From Thiobacillus sp. 0-1251 (GTDB taxonomy: Bacteria > Pseudomonadota > Gammaproteobacteria > Burkholderiales > Thiobacillaceae), in NCBI GenBank assembly GCA_001899305.1, contig MKWL01000001.1, positions 372,001 through 436,000 of the forward strand: a stretch of 64,000 nucleotides of DNA, given 5' to 3'. Both the position numbers and the translations under genes were made by a program. The first letter of the stretch is position 1. Every line of letters begins with the position of its first letter. The notes below the pieces were generated by a model. It was not told where the DNA came from, did not search any database, and worked only from the letters and a program-made list of their open reading frames with translations. Positions 41,932 to 52,977 of the stretch are shown here, piece after piece.

Positions 41932-43535
41932 ACCGGGACGAAGCGATCGCGCGCCTCACGGAGCGGCGCACGCCCTGGGACATGATCGTGATCGGCGGCG
42001 GCGCGACGGGCCTCGGCATCGCGCTCGACGCCGCCACGCGCGGCTATGACACGCTGCTGCTGGAACGCGACGACTTCGCCCAGGCCACTTCCAGCCGCAG
42101 CACCAAGCTGCTGCACGGTGGCGTGCGCTACCTGCGCCAGGGCAACCTGAAGCTGGTGATGGGCGCGCTGCGCGAACGCACCCGCGTGCTGGCCAACGCG
42201 CCGCACCTGTCCAGCGAGCAGCCCTTCATCATCCCCACCTACAAGCGCGGCGAAAGCCTGTACTACGGCTTCGGCCTGGGGGTTTACGAACGCCTGGCCG
42301 GGCGCGCCAGCCTCGGGCGCTCTCAGCGGCTCAGCGCAGCCGAGACCCGCCGCGAACTGCCGACGCTGCGCGCCGAGCATCTGCGCGGCGGCGTGCTGTA
42401 CCACGACGGCCAGTTCGACGACGCGCGCCTCGCGGTCTGCCTTGCGGCCAGCGCGTGGGACCACGGCGCGACGCTGATCAACTACTGCCAGGTGACCGGC
42501 CTGCTGCGTGCGGGCGGGCCGGGCACGCCGGTGAGCGGGGTGATGGCGCGCGACCGCGAAACCGGCGCCGAGCACGAGATCCCGGCGCGCGTCGTGGTCA
42601 ATGCCACCGGCGTGTTCTGCGATTCGATCCGCCGCATGGCCGACCCGGGCGCCGCCGCCTGGGTGGCGCCCAGCCAGGGCGCGCACATCGTGCTCGACCG
42701 GCGCTTCCTGCCCGGCCGCAACGCGCTCATGGTGCCGAAGACCGACGACGGCCGCGTGCTGTTCATCATCCCGTGGCAGGAGCGGCTGCTGGTCGGCACC
42801 ACCGACGTGCCGGTCGAGGACGCGGCGGCCGAGCCGCGTGCGCAGCCGGCGGAGATCGATTTCCTGCTCGAGCACGCCGGGCGCTACCTGCAGGACGCAC
42901 CGCGCCGGGAGGACGTGCTGAGCGTGTTCGCCGGATTGCGCCCGCTGGTGCGCGCCGGCAGCGGCCGCAGTACGTCCGCGCTGGCGCGCGACCACCTGCT
43001 GCGCGAGGAATCCGGCCTCGTCAGCATCACCGGCGGCAAGTGGACGACCTATCGCGAAATGGCCGAGCAGGCCACCGACGTCGCCGCGCGTGTGGCGCAA
43101 CTGCCTGGCCGTCCCTGCTGCACCGCGAACCTGGCCCTGCACGGCGCCATGGCAGACTCCGAGCTCCCTCCGCTGCGCGCCTATGGTTCGGATGCCGGCG
43201 CGGTGCAGGCCCTGGCGCAGGCGCGCGCGGAGTGGGGCGCGCCTTTGCATCCACGGCTGCCCTACATCGGCGCCGAAGTGGAATGGGCGGCCCGTCACGA
43301 CATGGCGCGCAGCGTGCAGGACGTGCTGGCGCGGCGCACCCGCGCCTTGCTGCTCGACGCGCGCGCCAGCATCGAGGCTGCGCCCACTGTGGCGGCTTTG
43401 CTGGCCGGCGCCCTGGGGCGTGATGTCGCCTGGCAGACACACGAGGTGGCCGCGTATACCGAGTTTGCCCTCGGCTATCTGACGCCTGAGGCCGTGGCAG
43501 CGGATGGGCAGCAGGCGCCGGAGGCGCGCACATAG
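41928..43535 (+). CDS. glpD: Aerobic glycerol-3-phosphate dehydrogenase
   Basis: FAD enzyme that oxidises glycerol 3-phosphate at the membrane and feeds electrons to quinone. 535 aa. FAD-binding motif [72 protein letters not shown], and [20 protein letters not shown] near the C terminus. The start is a GTG at 41928 overlapping the glpK stop, so glpK-glpD is an operon, ended by the hairpin at 43614. Confidence 0.97.
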
Positions 43536-43613
43536 CCTGATGCCGCGCGGCGTGCGGCCGGGCAGGAATATAACGCTGGGCTTTCCCGCGCATAAGCCTA
43601 TGATCAGTCCGTG

Positions 43614-43646
43614 CCGGGTTTGCGCTCACGGAAACCCGGTCTTTTT
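43614..43646 (+). terminator. Terminator after glpD
   Basis: Stem CCGGGTTT / AAACCCGG with a ten-base loop followed by TCTTTTT. About 80 bp after the glpD stop and just before the 42-aa gene. Confidence 0.85.
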
Positions 43647-43669
43647 AAGCCGTTGCAAGGTGCATCACC

Positions 43670-43798
43670 ATGGCAAAAGGCCAGTTACGCGGAAACAAGG
43701 AAGCCAAGAAACCCAAGAAGCCGAAACAGGTTGTGGTTCCGGTGGGATCGTTCATCGCCCCGCCAAAAACGGGCAAGCCCATCAAGGTCCCGCACTGA
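43670..43798 (+). CDS. Small basic 42-aa conserved protein
   Basis: MAKGQLRGNKEAKKPKKPKQ followed by VVVPVGSFIAPPKTGKPIKV and PH. The MAKGQ-R-N-EAKKPKK start is the pattern of a short Lys/Pro-rich protein found widely in proteobacteria and annotated as hypothetical. It probably binds nucleic acid or ribosomes given its charge, but that is a guess. It lies between the glpD terminator and the Mut7-C gene. Confidence 0.7.
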   Translation: MAKGQLRGNKEAKKPKKPKQVVVPVGSFIAPPKTGKPIKVPH

Positions 43799-43915
43799 TC
43801 GTTGAGGAAGCCCGCACAAACGCCACCGTCGAGGTGGCGTTTTGCATTCGGGGCATCGGTCGGGCGGGGGCGTGCGGGTTTTCCGGGCAGCCGCAAATGG
43901 CGACAATAGTTGCAT

Positions 43916-44656
43916 ATGGTTAATGCGACCTTCCGCTTCTATGAAGAACTGAACGACTTCCTGGCGCCGGCCCGGCGCAAGCAGGCATTCAGCGTGCCGT
44001 GCGCCGAGGCGGCGACGACCAAGCACATGATCGAGGCGCTGGGCGTGCCGCACACCGAGGTCGAGCTGATCCTGGTGAACGGCGAGTCGGCGGATTTCGG
44101 TCGCATCCTCCAGGACGGCGACCGGGTAGCCGTGTATCCGCGCTTCGAGGCGATGGACGTGACGCCACTCCTGCGCGTACGCGACTACCCGCTGCGCGAG
44201 CCACGCTTCGTCGCCGACGCGCACCTCGGCGGGCTGGCCCGCATGCTGCGCATGCTGGGCTTCGATACGCTGTACGACAACCATTTCCACGACGACACCA
44301 TCGTGGCGATATGCGAGCAGGACGGCCGCATCGTGCTGACGCGCGACCGCGAACTGCTGAAGCGACGCGCGGTGACGCACGGCTGCTACGTACATGCGCT
44401 GAAACCAGAGACGCAGTTGAAGGAAATCGTCGAACGGCTCGACCTGGCGCGCAGCGCCCGGCCGTTCACCCTCTGCCTGCACTGCAACGTGCCGTTGCGT
44501 CCGGTCGACAAGGCCAGTGTGGTGGACCGGCTGCCAGCCAGGGTGCGGATGCATTACGACCGTTTCAGCATCTGTGGCATGTGCGGCCGCGTGTACTGGG
44601 AAGGATCGCACTGGCTGCATATGCGGCAGATGCTGGATGGCGTGCTGTCGCCATGA
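43916..44656 (+). CDS. Ubiquitin-like/Mut7-C RNase-domain protein
   Basis: A 246-aa protein with two parts. Residues 1-90 form a ubiquitin-like beta-grasp domain (ATFRFYEELNDFLAPARRKQ, LQDGDRVAVYPRFE). Residues about 95-246 form a Mut7-C, PIN-like RNase domain (FVADAHLGGLARMLRMLGFD, IVLTRDRELLKRRAVTHGCY) followed by a zinc ribbon (CLHCNVPL, FSICGMCGRVYWEGSHW). The fusion is a known family but its targets are not established. The ATG at 43916 was preferred over a TTG six bases upstream. Confidence 0.88.
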   Translation: MVNATFRFYEELNDFLAPARRKQAFSVPCAEAATTKHMIEALGVPHTEVELILVNGESADFGRILQDGDRVAVYPRFEAMDVTPLLRVRDYPLREPRFVADAHLGGLARMLRMLGFDTLYDNHFHDDTIVAICEQDGRIVLTRDRELLKRRAVTHGCYVHALKPETQLKEIVERLDLARSARPFTLCLHCNVPLRPVDKASVVDRLPARVRMHYDRFSICGMCGRVYWEGSHWLHMRQMLDGVLSP

Positions 44657-44703
44657 AACTTGAGCGATGTCGTTCGGTCCATCGTGGAATTGAAGGAGGA
44701 TCG

Positions 44704-45180
44704 ATGAGTAATTTGAAGCTGCAAATCCTTGCATCCCTGCTGGCCGGGCTGGCGCTGACCGGCTGCGACGACGCACCCTCCGGTTCGTCCGGTGCGGCGG
44801 ATGCGGAGGCCGCACCGCTCGATCGCAAGCTGGATGCCCCCCAGGTGGCGCGCGGCAAGGCGGTCTATGAAAAGCACTGCATGGAATGCCACGGTGTCGA
44901 GGGTAAGGGGCAGCCGGGCGACTGGCGCGTGCGCGATGCCGACGGCATGTTCCCGCCGCCGCCGCTGGATGACAGCGCGCATGCCTGGCACCACCCTACT
45001 GCAGCCCTACTGGAAGTGATCCGCGACGGCAGCCCGCAGGGGCAGGGCAAGATGCCGGCCTGGAAAGGCAAGCTCTCGGAGCAGGAGATGCAGGACGTGG
45101 TTGTCTACATCAAGTCGCTGTGGTCCGATCCGGTGTACCGCTTATGGTGGAAGATGGAACAGCAATCGATGGAGCCGTGA
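44704..45180 (+). CDS. Class I c-type cytochrome, predicted lipoprotein
   Basis: 158-aa periplasmic electron carrier. A lipoprotein signal ends at [11 protein letters not shown] (lipid on Cys21), followed by a Ser/Ala linker, then the haem motif in [15 protein letters not shown] (CxxCH) and the axial Met region [21 protein letters not shown] strong GAAGGAGGA site precedes the ATG. The single-haem CcmD/SoxX-like build does not name its partner. It stands between the Mut7-C protein and a DUF302 gene on the same strand. Confidence 0.9.
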   Translation: MSNLKLQILASLLAGLALTGCDDAPSGSSGAADAEAAPLDRKLDAPQVARGKAVYEKHCMECHGVEGKGQPGDWRVRDADGMFPPPPLDDSAHAWHHPTAALLEVIRDGSPQGQGKMPAWKGKLSEQEMQDVVVYIKSLWSDPVYRLWWKMEQQSMEP

Positions 45181-45262
45181 AACTTGTTGGCGTTTCTGCC
45201 GTCAGGGGAGGACGGCAGGTAAAATACCAGCCATTGAAACCCTACCCATCTGGAGCAGCCCC

Positions 45263-45658
45263 ATGAGCGAATATGGATTCGAAACCACCATCAGCGGTCC
45301 TTTCAACGCAGCCGTCGACAAGGTCACCGCCGCCCTCAAGACCGAAGGCTTCGGCGTGCTGACCGACATCGACGTGCAGGCCACGATGAAGGCCAAACTC
45401 AACGTCGACGGCCGCCCCTACCGCATCCTCGGCGCCTGCAACCCGCCGCTGGCGCACCAGGCCATCACCGCCGAACCCGACGTCGGCATGCTGCTGCCCT
45501 GCAACGTCGTCGTGCGCGAGGAAGCCGACGGCAAGGTGACGGTGTCCTTCCTCGACCCCGGCATCATGGTCAAGCTGGTGAGCAACACCGCAGTGCATGG
45601 CGTGGCGACCGAGGCCCGTGCGCGGCTGATGCGGGTGAAGGACAGCCTGGCGGCGTAA
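45263..45658 (+). CDS. DUF302 domain protein
   Basis: A 131-aa cytoplasmic protein of the DUF302 family ([80 protein letters not shown]). These small proteins often accompany cytochromes or sulfur-oxidation genes; the bound ligand is unknown. It ends at a strong terminator (45679). Adjacent to the cytochrome on the same strand, 82-bp gap. Confidence 0.9.
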   Translation: MSEYGFETTISGPFNAAVDKVTAALKTEGFGVLTDIDVQATMKAKLNVDGRPYRILGACNPPLAHQAITAEPDVGMLLPCNVVVREEADGKVTVSFLDPGIMVKLVSNTAVHGVATEARARLMRVKDSLAA

Positions 45659-45678
45659 GCGCGCCCGGCGCAAGAATA

Positions 45679-45702
45679 AGCCCGCTTCGGCGGGCTTTTT
45701 TT
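45679..45702 (+). terminator. Terminator after the DUF302 gene
   Basis: Stem AGCCCGC / GCGGGCT with a TTCG tetraloop followed by eight T. Confidence 0.9.
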
Positions 45703-45811
45703 CGTTTGTGTGGCGTGCCGTCACATTGTTGCATGAGCTAACTGTCGCCTAATTCTCGATCGCTATCTTGACCCTCACGCGAATGTTCGCGTGTTCCAAG
45801 GAGCGATCATC

Positions 45812-46147
45812 ATGAAACGCAAAGCCTATCTGGCGGCGCTTGCCGCCTTCTCCACCGCAGCCGTGGTCGGCACCGCCGTCGCGGCCAAGTCCCCGGAAAA
45901 CGACGCGCTGACGATTTCGAGCGCTGGAATCAGCCTCGTCCAGGCGGTCGGCGCCGCCGAACAGCATGTTGGCGGCAAGGCCTCGCGCGCCGAGTACGAG
46001 CGCCACAAGGGACGTGGCGTGTTCGACGTCGAGGTCGTGAAGGGGGTCACGGTGATGGACGTGAAGGTGGACGCCGGAAATGGCAAGGTCATCGAAGCAA
46101 CCGCCGATGCGGCCGACCATGACGACGGCGGCGACCACGAAGACTGA
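45812..46147 (+). CDS. Periplasmic PepSY-domain protein
   Basis: 111 aa with a signal peptide (MKRKAYLAALAAFSTAAVVG, cleavage near AVA-AK) and a PepSY domain (LVQAVGAAEQHVGGKASRAE, FDVEVVKGVTVMDVKVDAGN, GKVIEATADAADHDDGGD). The acidic His/Asp tail may bind metal. PepSY proteins often stand with two-component systems that sense envelope or metal stress; two DUF347 proteins and a two-component pair follow. A terminator at 46153 may separate it partly from them. Confidence 0.88.
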   Translation: MKRKAYLAALAAFSTAAVVGTAVAAKSPENDALTISSAGISLVQAVGAAEQHVGGKASRAEYERHKGRGVFDVEVVKGVTVMDVKVDAGNGKVIEATADAADHDDGGDHED

Positions 46148-46152
46148 ACCTG

Positions 46153-46178
46153 GCCGGAGCCTGGCTCCGGCTTTTTTT
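46153..46178 (+). terminator. Hairpin after the PepSY gene
   Basis: Stem GCCGGAG / CTCCGGC with a CCTGG loop followed by seven T, 6 bases after the stop. Downstream genes may be reached by partial readthrough. Confidence 0.85.
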
Positions 46179-46199
46179 GCATTTCCGGGGAGCGTACAC

Positions 46200-46985
46200 A
46201 TGAACGACATGCCGGCGGCCGCAGGGCGGGATCTGCTCAACAAGGTGCCCGAGGCCATCCTGTTTTTCTGGATCATCAAGATCCTGGCCACGACGGTGGG
46301 CGAGACCGCCGCCGATTTCCTGAACTTCAATCTCAATTTCGGCCTGACCGGGACTTCCATCGTGATGGCTGGCCTGCTGGCGGTTTCGCTCGCTGCCCAG
46401 TTGCGCGCGAAGCGTTATGTGCCTTGGCTCTATTGGCTGACGGTCGTCCTGATCAGCGTCGTCGGCACCCTGATCACGGACAATCTGACCGACCACTTGG
46501 GCGTGCCGCTGGGGGTGACGACGGCTGCTTTCAGCCTGGCCCTGCTTGCTACGTTCGCGATCTGGTACGCGAGGGAGCGGACGCTGTCGATCCACAGCAT
46601 CCGTACGCGCAGCCGGGAACTTTACTACTGGGCTGCCATACTGTTCACCTTTGCGCTGGGCACGGCAGCCGGGGACCTGTTCGCAGAGCGTCTGAATCTC
46701 GGCTACGCTCATTCGGCATTGCTGTTCGGCGGACTGATCGCGGCGGTGACGGTTGGCTACTACGCGTTCAGGGCCAACGCGGTGCTGGCGTTCTGGCTCG
46801 CCTACATCCTGACCCGGCCGCTGGGGGCCGCGTGCGGCGACTACCTGTCGCAGCCGGCGGCGAATGGAGGGCTGGGCCTGGGCACGGTGCAGACCAGCCT
46901 GCTGTTCCTGGCCGCCATTTCCGGCCTGGTGTTCTACCTTACCCTGACCCGCAGGGATTCGACCGAACAAAGGAGTGCACAATGA
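46200..46985 (+). CDS. DUF347/COG4705-type membrane protein, first copy
   Basis: 261 aa with about eight transmembrane helices in two repeats. Repeated motif: NKVPEAILFFWIIKILATTV, GETAADFLNF and later ILTRPLGAACGDYLSQP. The same architecture is seen in the next gene, and they are related in sequence. COG4705 proteins are uncharacterised; a link to manganese or other metal handling has been proposed for the genomic neighbourhood in some species. The ATG at 46200 lies directly after GAGCGTACAC. Its stop overlaps the next start (ATGA). Confidence 0.8.
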   Translation: MNDMPAAAGRDLLNKVPEAILFFWIIKILATTVGETAADFLNFNLNFGLTGTSIVMAGLLAVSLAAQLRAKRYVPWLYWLTVVLISVVGTLITDNLTDHLGVPLGVTTAAFSLALLATFAIWYARERTLSIHSIRTRSRELYYWAAILFTFALGTAAGDLFAERLNLGYAHSALLFGGLIAAVTVGYYAFRANAVLAFWLAYILTRPLGAACGDYLSQPAANGGLGLGTVQTSLLFLAAISGLVFYLTLTRRDSTEQRSAQ

Positions 46986-47740
46986 ACCTCACAACCGAAG
47001 AAGCCCTGAGCAAGGTTCCGGAAGTCACGCTCGTCTTCTGGATCATCAAGATCCTCGCGACCACGCTCGGCGAGACCGGAGGCGATGCGCTGTCCATGTC
47101 GATGAACCTCGGCTATCTGCTGAGCACCGGGATCTTCGCGGCCGTCTTCCTCGCCGCGGTCATCGTCCAGATTCGCGCCAGGCGGTTCCACCCCGCGATC
47201 TACTGGACCACGATCATCGCAACGACCACGGTCGGCACGACGCTCGCCGATTTCGCCGACCGCTCGCTCGGCATCGGCTACGCCGGCGGTACGACGCTGC
47301 TGTTCGGCCTGCTGATGGCGTCGCTGGCCCTCTGGTACCGCACGCTGGGATCTGTTTCGATCGACACCGTCGGATCGCCCAGGTCCGAATTGTTCTACTG
47401 GATGACGATCATGTTCTCGCAGACGCTCGGAACGGCCCTTGGCGACTGGACGGCCGACAGCGCCGGTCTCGGCTACGAAGGCGGCGCGCTCGTGTTCGGC
47501 GTTCTGCTGGCGCTGATCGCCGCGGCATACTACAGGACGAAGATTTCCCGCACCGTGCTGTTCTGGGCCGCGTTCATCCTGACGCGGCCGCTGGGCGCCG
47601 TGGTGGGCGATCTGCTGGACAAGCCCGTGCACGCCGGCGGACTGGACCTCAGCCGGTTCGGCGCCTCGGCCGTGTTGCTGTCGGCGATCGTCGTGTTCGT
47701 CGCGGCTTTCCGGCAACGGCCGGCCCGACTGAGCCACTGA
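46982..47740 (+). CDS. DUF347/COG4705-type membrane protein, second copy
   Basis: 252 aa, paralogous to the gene before it. Motifs: LSKVPEVTLVFWIIKILATT, LGETGGDALSMSMNLGY, SELFYWMTIMFSQTLGTALG, and ILTRPLGAVVGDLLDKP. Eight helices. It is closer to the family consensus than the first copy. The tandem pair probably forms a heterodimer or arose by duplication. It stands 29 bp ahead of the response regulator. Confidence 0.82.
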   Translation: MNLTTEEALSKVPEVTLVFWIIKILATTLGETGGDALSMSMNLGYLLSTGIFAAVFLAAVIVQIRARRFHPAIYWTTIIATTTVGTTLADFADRSLGIGYAGGTTLLFGLLMASLALWYRTLGSVSIDTVGSPRSELFYWMTIMFSQTLGTALGDWTADSAGLGYEGGALVFGVLLALIAAAYYRTKISRTVLFWAAFILTRPLGAVVGDLLDKPVHAGGLDLSRFGASAVLLSAIVVFVAAFRQRPARLSH

Positions 47741-47768
47741 ACGATGCGGGCAGACACGAAAGGCGAGC

Positions 47769-48431
47769 ATGCGCATCCTGCTGGTTGAAGACGACCCGAT
47801 GATCGGCGAGGCGGTTGCCACGGCCCTGAAGGATGCCGCCTACGCCGTCGACTGGGTACGCGACGGCAGGACGGCCTCGCATGTCCTCGAATCAGCCGAG
47901 CACCAAGCTGTCCTGCTCGACCTCGGTCTGCCGGGGCGCGACGGCCTGGAGGTGCTGCGCCGCCTGCGCGAGGCGGACCGCAGGCTGCCGGTCATCATCG
48001 TCACCGCGCGTGACGGCGTCGACGACCGCATCCAGGGGCTCGATCTGGGCGCGGACGATTATCTGGTCAAGCCCTTCGACGTCAACGAACTGCTCGCGCG
48101 CATGCGTGCCGTGATCCGCCGCCAGGGCGGCCAGGCGGCGCCGATCCTCGGCAACGGTCGCGTCAGCCTCGATCCGGCCACCCGCGAGGCGGCCTGCGGC
48201 GACCGCACGGTGACGCTCAGCGCGCGAGAGTTCGCGCTCCTGCAGGCCCTGCTGCTGCGGCCCGGTGCGATCCTGGCACGGTCCGAACTGGAAGAACGAA
48301 TCTACGGCTGGAACGAGGAGGTCGAGAGCAACGCCGTGGATTTCCTGATCCACGGCGTGCGCCGCAAGCTCGGCCAGGACGTGATCAAGAATGTGCGCGG
48401 CGCCGGCTGGCGCGTGGACAAGGCGTCGTGA
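47769..48431 (+). CDS. OmpR/QseB-type response regulator
   Basis: 220-aa DNA-binding regulator. Receiver: acidic pair EDD near the start, phospho-acceptor Asp in AVLLDLGLPGRDG, conserved Lys in YLVKPFDVNELLAR. C-terminal winged helix: VTLSAREFALLQALLLRPGA and AVDFLIHGVRRKLG. Its stop overlaps the start of the sensor kinase. Belongs to the QseB/PmrA-like branch and probably controls the PepSY-DUF347 genes upstream. Confidence 0.95.
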   Translation: MRILLVEDDPMIGEAVATALKDAAYAVDWVRDGRTASHVLESAEHQAVLLDLGLPGRDGLEVLRRLREADRRLPVIIVTARDGVDDRIQGLDLGADDYLVKPFDVNELLARMRAVIRRQGGQAAPILGNGRVSLDPATREAACGDRTVTLSAREFALLQALLLRPGAILARSELEERIYGWNEEVESNAVDFLIHGVRRKLGQDVIKNVRGAGWRVDKAS

Positions 48432-49768
48432 GCCGTTCGCTGCAGCGCCACCTGTCGAAGATGCTGGCCGTGGCCGTCCTGGCCTGCGGCGTGATCGCGA
48501 CCGCGGTCGCCTTCTATTTCGCCTATGCCGAGGCGCAGGAATTCCAGGACGATGCCTTGCGGCAGATCGCCGCGCTGAGCGCCGGCGGCGCATCGGACAT
48601 CCGGCAGCTCGATGCAGCGAGCAAGAGTGTCGAAGACCCCGAATCGAGAATCCGCGTGGTCCGTCTTCCCGCCGGGCCGCGTCCGGCGTGGTTGCCGCCG
48701 GACATCGCGCCGGGTCTTCACACGCTCGCCGGAAGCGGCGGGCAGGAGGCGATGCGGGTGTTTGTTCGCGATACTGGGCATGGCGGCCGTCTCGCCGTCG
48801 CGCAGTCGACCGACAGCCGCAATGAGATCGCGCTCAACAGCGCGCTGCGTACGCTGATCCCGCTGTTGCTGCTGCTGCCGCTGCTGATCGGGCTGATCGC
48901 ATTCATCGTGCGTGGCGAATTCGCGCCCATCCGGCGGCTTGCAGAGGAACTCGACAGGCAATCGGCCGAACGCCCGACGTTGCTGCCCCGGCATGACCTG
49001 CCGGAGGAAATCGCGCCTTTCGTCGACGCCATCAACCGGCTCCTTGCACGCGTCGACACGATGATCGCCGAGCAGCGCCGGTTCGTCGCCGATGCCGCGC
49101 ATGAGCTGCGCACGCCGCTCACGGCGCTTGCGCTCCAGGCACAGAACCTCGCCCAGGCAACGTCTCCGGCCGACATGCGCGAGCGCCTGGTCCCCCTCCA
49201 GGCGGGAATCGAGCGGGCGCGCAGGCTGACCGTGCAGCTGCTCGACCTGGCGCGGCTCCAGGCCAGCGAAGCGGCATGGACCGACGTCGACGTGCAGGCA
49301 TTTGCACGCGAACTGATCGCCGAATTCCATCCCTTGGCCGAGGCCAGGGGAATCGACCTGGGCATGGAGGACGCCGGACTGAAGTCGATGCGGTCCGACC
49401 CGCGGGCGCTTGGCCTGATCGTCCGCAATGCGCTGGAAAACGCGCTCAAGTACACACCGCGTGGCGGCGAAGTGACACTGCGTTTGCGGCGCGATGGCAA
49501 CCAGGCCCTGGTCGAGGTGGTCGATACCGGCCCGGGCATTCCGGAGGCGGAGTTGCGGCACGCCTTCGACGCCTTCCATCGTCTGTCGACTGGGGGGGAA
49601 GGCAGCGGCCTGGGGCTGGCGATCGCGCGCGAAGCCGCAGTCCGATTGGGTGGGGTGGTAACGCTCAACAATACGCCGAACCATGCCGGACTCGTGTTTG
49701 GCTACGTGCAACCGGTCGAGCAGAACGGTCGGAGCGGCCGGCCCGCCGGTGCGCGAATCCTGGAGTGA
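48428..49768 (+). CDS. Sensor histidine kinase (QseC/PmrB-like)
   Basis: 446-aa membrane kinase. A first helix (MLAVAVLACGVIATAVAFYF), a periplasmic sensor of about 110 residues, a second helix (LRTLIPLLLLLPLLIGLIAF), HAMP-like linker, then the phospho-His in VADAAHELRTPLTALALQAQ, N-box RNALENALKYTPRGG, G1 VVDTGPGIPEAE and G2 GSGLGLAIAREAA. The GTG start at 48428 overlaps the regulator stop. Signal unknown. Confidence 0.94.
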   Translation: MSRSLQRHLSKMLAVAVLACGVIATAVAFYFAYAEAQEFQDDALRQIAALSAGGASDIRQLDAASKSVEDPESRIRVVRLPAGPRPAWLPPDIAPGLHTLAGSGGQEAMRVFVRDTGHGGRLAVAQSTDSRNEIALNSALRTLIPLLLLLPLLIGLIAFIVRGEFAPIRRLAEELDRQSAERPTLLPRHDLPEEIAPFVDAINRLLARVDTMIAEQRRFVADAAHELRTPLTALALQAQNLAQATSPADMRERLVPLQAGIERARRLTVQLLDLARLQASEAAWTDVDVQAFARELIAEFHPLAEARGIDLGMEDAGLKSMRSDPRALGLIVRNALENALKYTPRGGEVTLRLRRDGNQALVEVVDTGPGIPEAELRHAFDAFHRLSTGGEGSGLGLAIAREAAVRLGGVVTLNNTPNHAGLVFGYVQPVEQNGRSGRPAGARILE

Positions 49769-49809
49769 TTGAATCCCTGCGCGTGCAGCAGTTCGACGTC
49801 CCGAGTGGC

Positions 49810-50124
49810 TTAGTCCGTGTCCAGTTCCTTTACCACTTCCTGCACCAGCACCCACGGCGCGACGACCACCGCCCAGAACATCGGCTGGCGCGCATGCCAG
49901 TCCTCGGCGTCACTCAGTTCGGCGCGGGCGATGCGGCCATCGGCCAGCCATGCCTGCACGGTCGCGGCGTTGTTCTCGGCAACGTGCAGGGCGGTGTCGA
50001 CGAGGTCCATGCCGATGGCGACCTTGATGACGTCGCCGCGCGCGAAGTGGCGTTCGAGTTCGGGCCAGGTGAGCTGGGCGGTTTCGAGGTTGAGCTTGGC
50101 GCGGAGGATGTCGCTGGGGGTCAT
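49810..50124 (-). CDS. DUF2288 family protein
   Basis: 104-aa protein with the family pattern LRAKLNLETAQLTWPELERH, FARGDVIKVAIGMDLVDTAL and QPMFWAVVVAPWVLVQEVVK. The start at 50124 (MTPSDILR) was chosen over upstream in-frame codons. Members are small conserved proteins of unknown role. It converges on the sensor kinase gene and lies 34 bp beyond the end of the ygiQ-type gene. Confidence 0.88.
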   Translation of the reverse strand: MTPSDILRAKLNLETAQLTWPELERHFARGDVIKVAIGMDLVDTALHVAENNAATVQAWLADGRIARAELSDAEDWHARQPMFWAVVVAPWVLVQEVVKELDTD

Positions 50125-50158
50125 GGCGCGATGCGAGTTACACGTTACAAGTGAAACG

Positions 50159-52528
<2,370 letters not shown>

Positions 52529-52534
52529 GGCGTG

Positions 52535-52559
52535 TTTATCCGCGGAGTACGCGGATAAA
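52535..52559 (-). promoter_or_regulatory. Perfect hairpin directly before the ygiQ-type gene
   Basis: TTTATCCGCG, 5-base loop, CGCGGATAAA. On the minus strand it ends 7 bases before the ATG at 52528 and covers the place of the ribosome binding site; it may end the FKBP message or control translation. Confidence 0.6.
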
Positions 52560-52567
52560 TGAAGGAC

Positions 52568-52894
52568 TTAGTTGACGCCCAGCAGTTCCACTTCGAACAC
52601 CAGGGTGGCGTTCGGCGGGATCACGCCGCCGGCACCGCGCGACCCGTAGGCCAGTTCCGGCGGGATGGTGAGCTTGCGCTTGCCGCCGACCTGCATGCCG
52701 GCCACACCCTGGTCCCAGCCGGGGATGACCTGGCCCATGCCGAGCTTGAATTCGAAGGGGTCGTTGCGGTCGACGCTGGAGTCGAATTTCTGGCCGTTGG
52801 TGAGCCAGCCGGTGTAGTGCACCGACACGTACTGGCCGGCGCTGGCGGTGTCGCCGCTGCCGGCGACGAGGTCTTCGATGATGAGTTCGCTCAT
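52568..52894 (-). CDS. FKBP-type peptidyl-prolyl cis-trans isomerase
   Basis: 108-aa cytoplasmic rotamase. The FKBP core is complete: [60 protein letters not shown] and [17 protein letters not shown]. No signal peptide. Lies upstream of the ygiQ-type gene on the same strand. Confidence 0.95.
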   Translation of the reverse strand: MSELIIEDLVAGSGDTASAGQYVSVHYTGWLTNGQKFDSSVDRNDPFEFKLGMGQVIPGWDQGVAGMQVGGKRKLTIPPELAYGSRGAGGVIPPNATLVFEVELLGVN

Positions 52895-52977
52895 GATTCA
52901 GTCCTGGAATGTGAGATTGCGATGGGCGCGCAGGCGACAGTGCTGCGCGAAGCCGCTCATTTTCTCACGTTTCCGGG

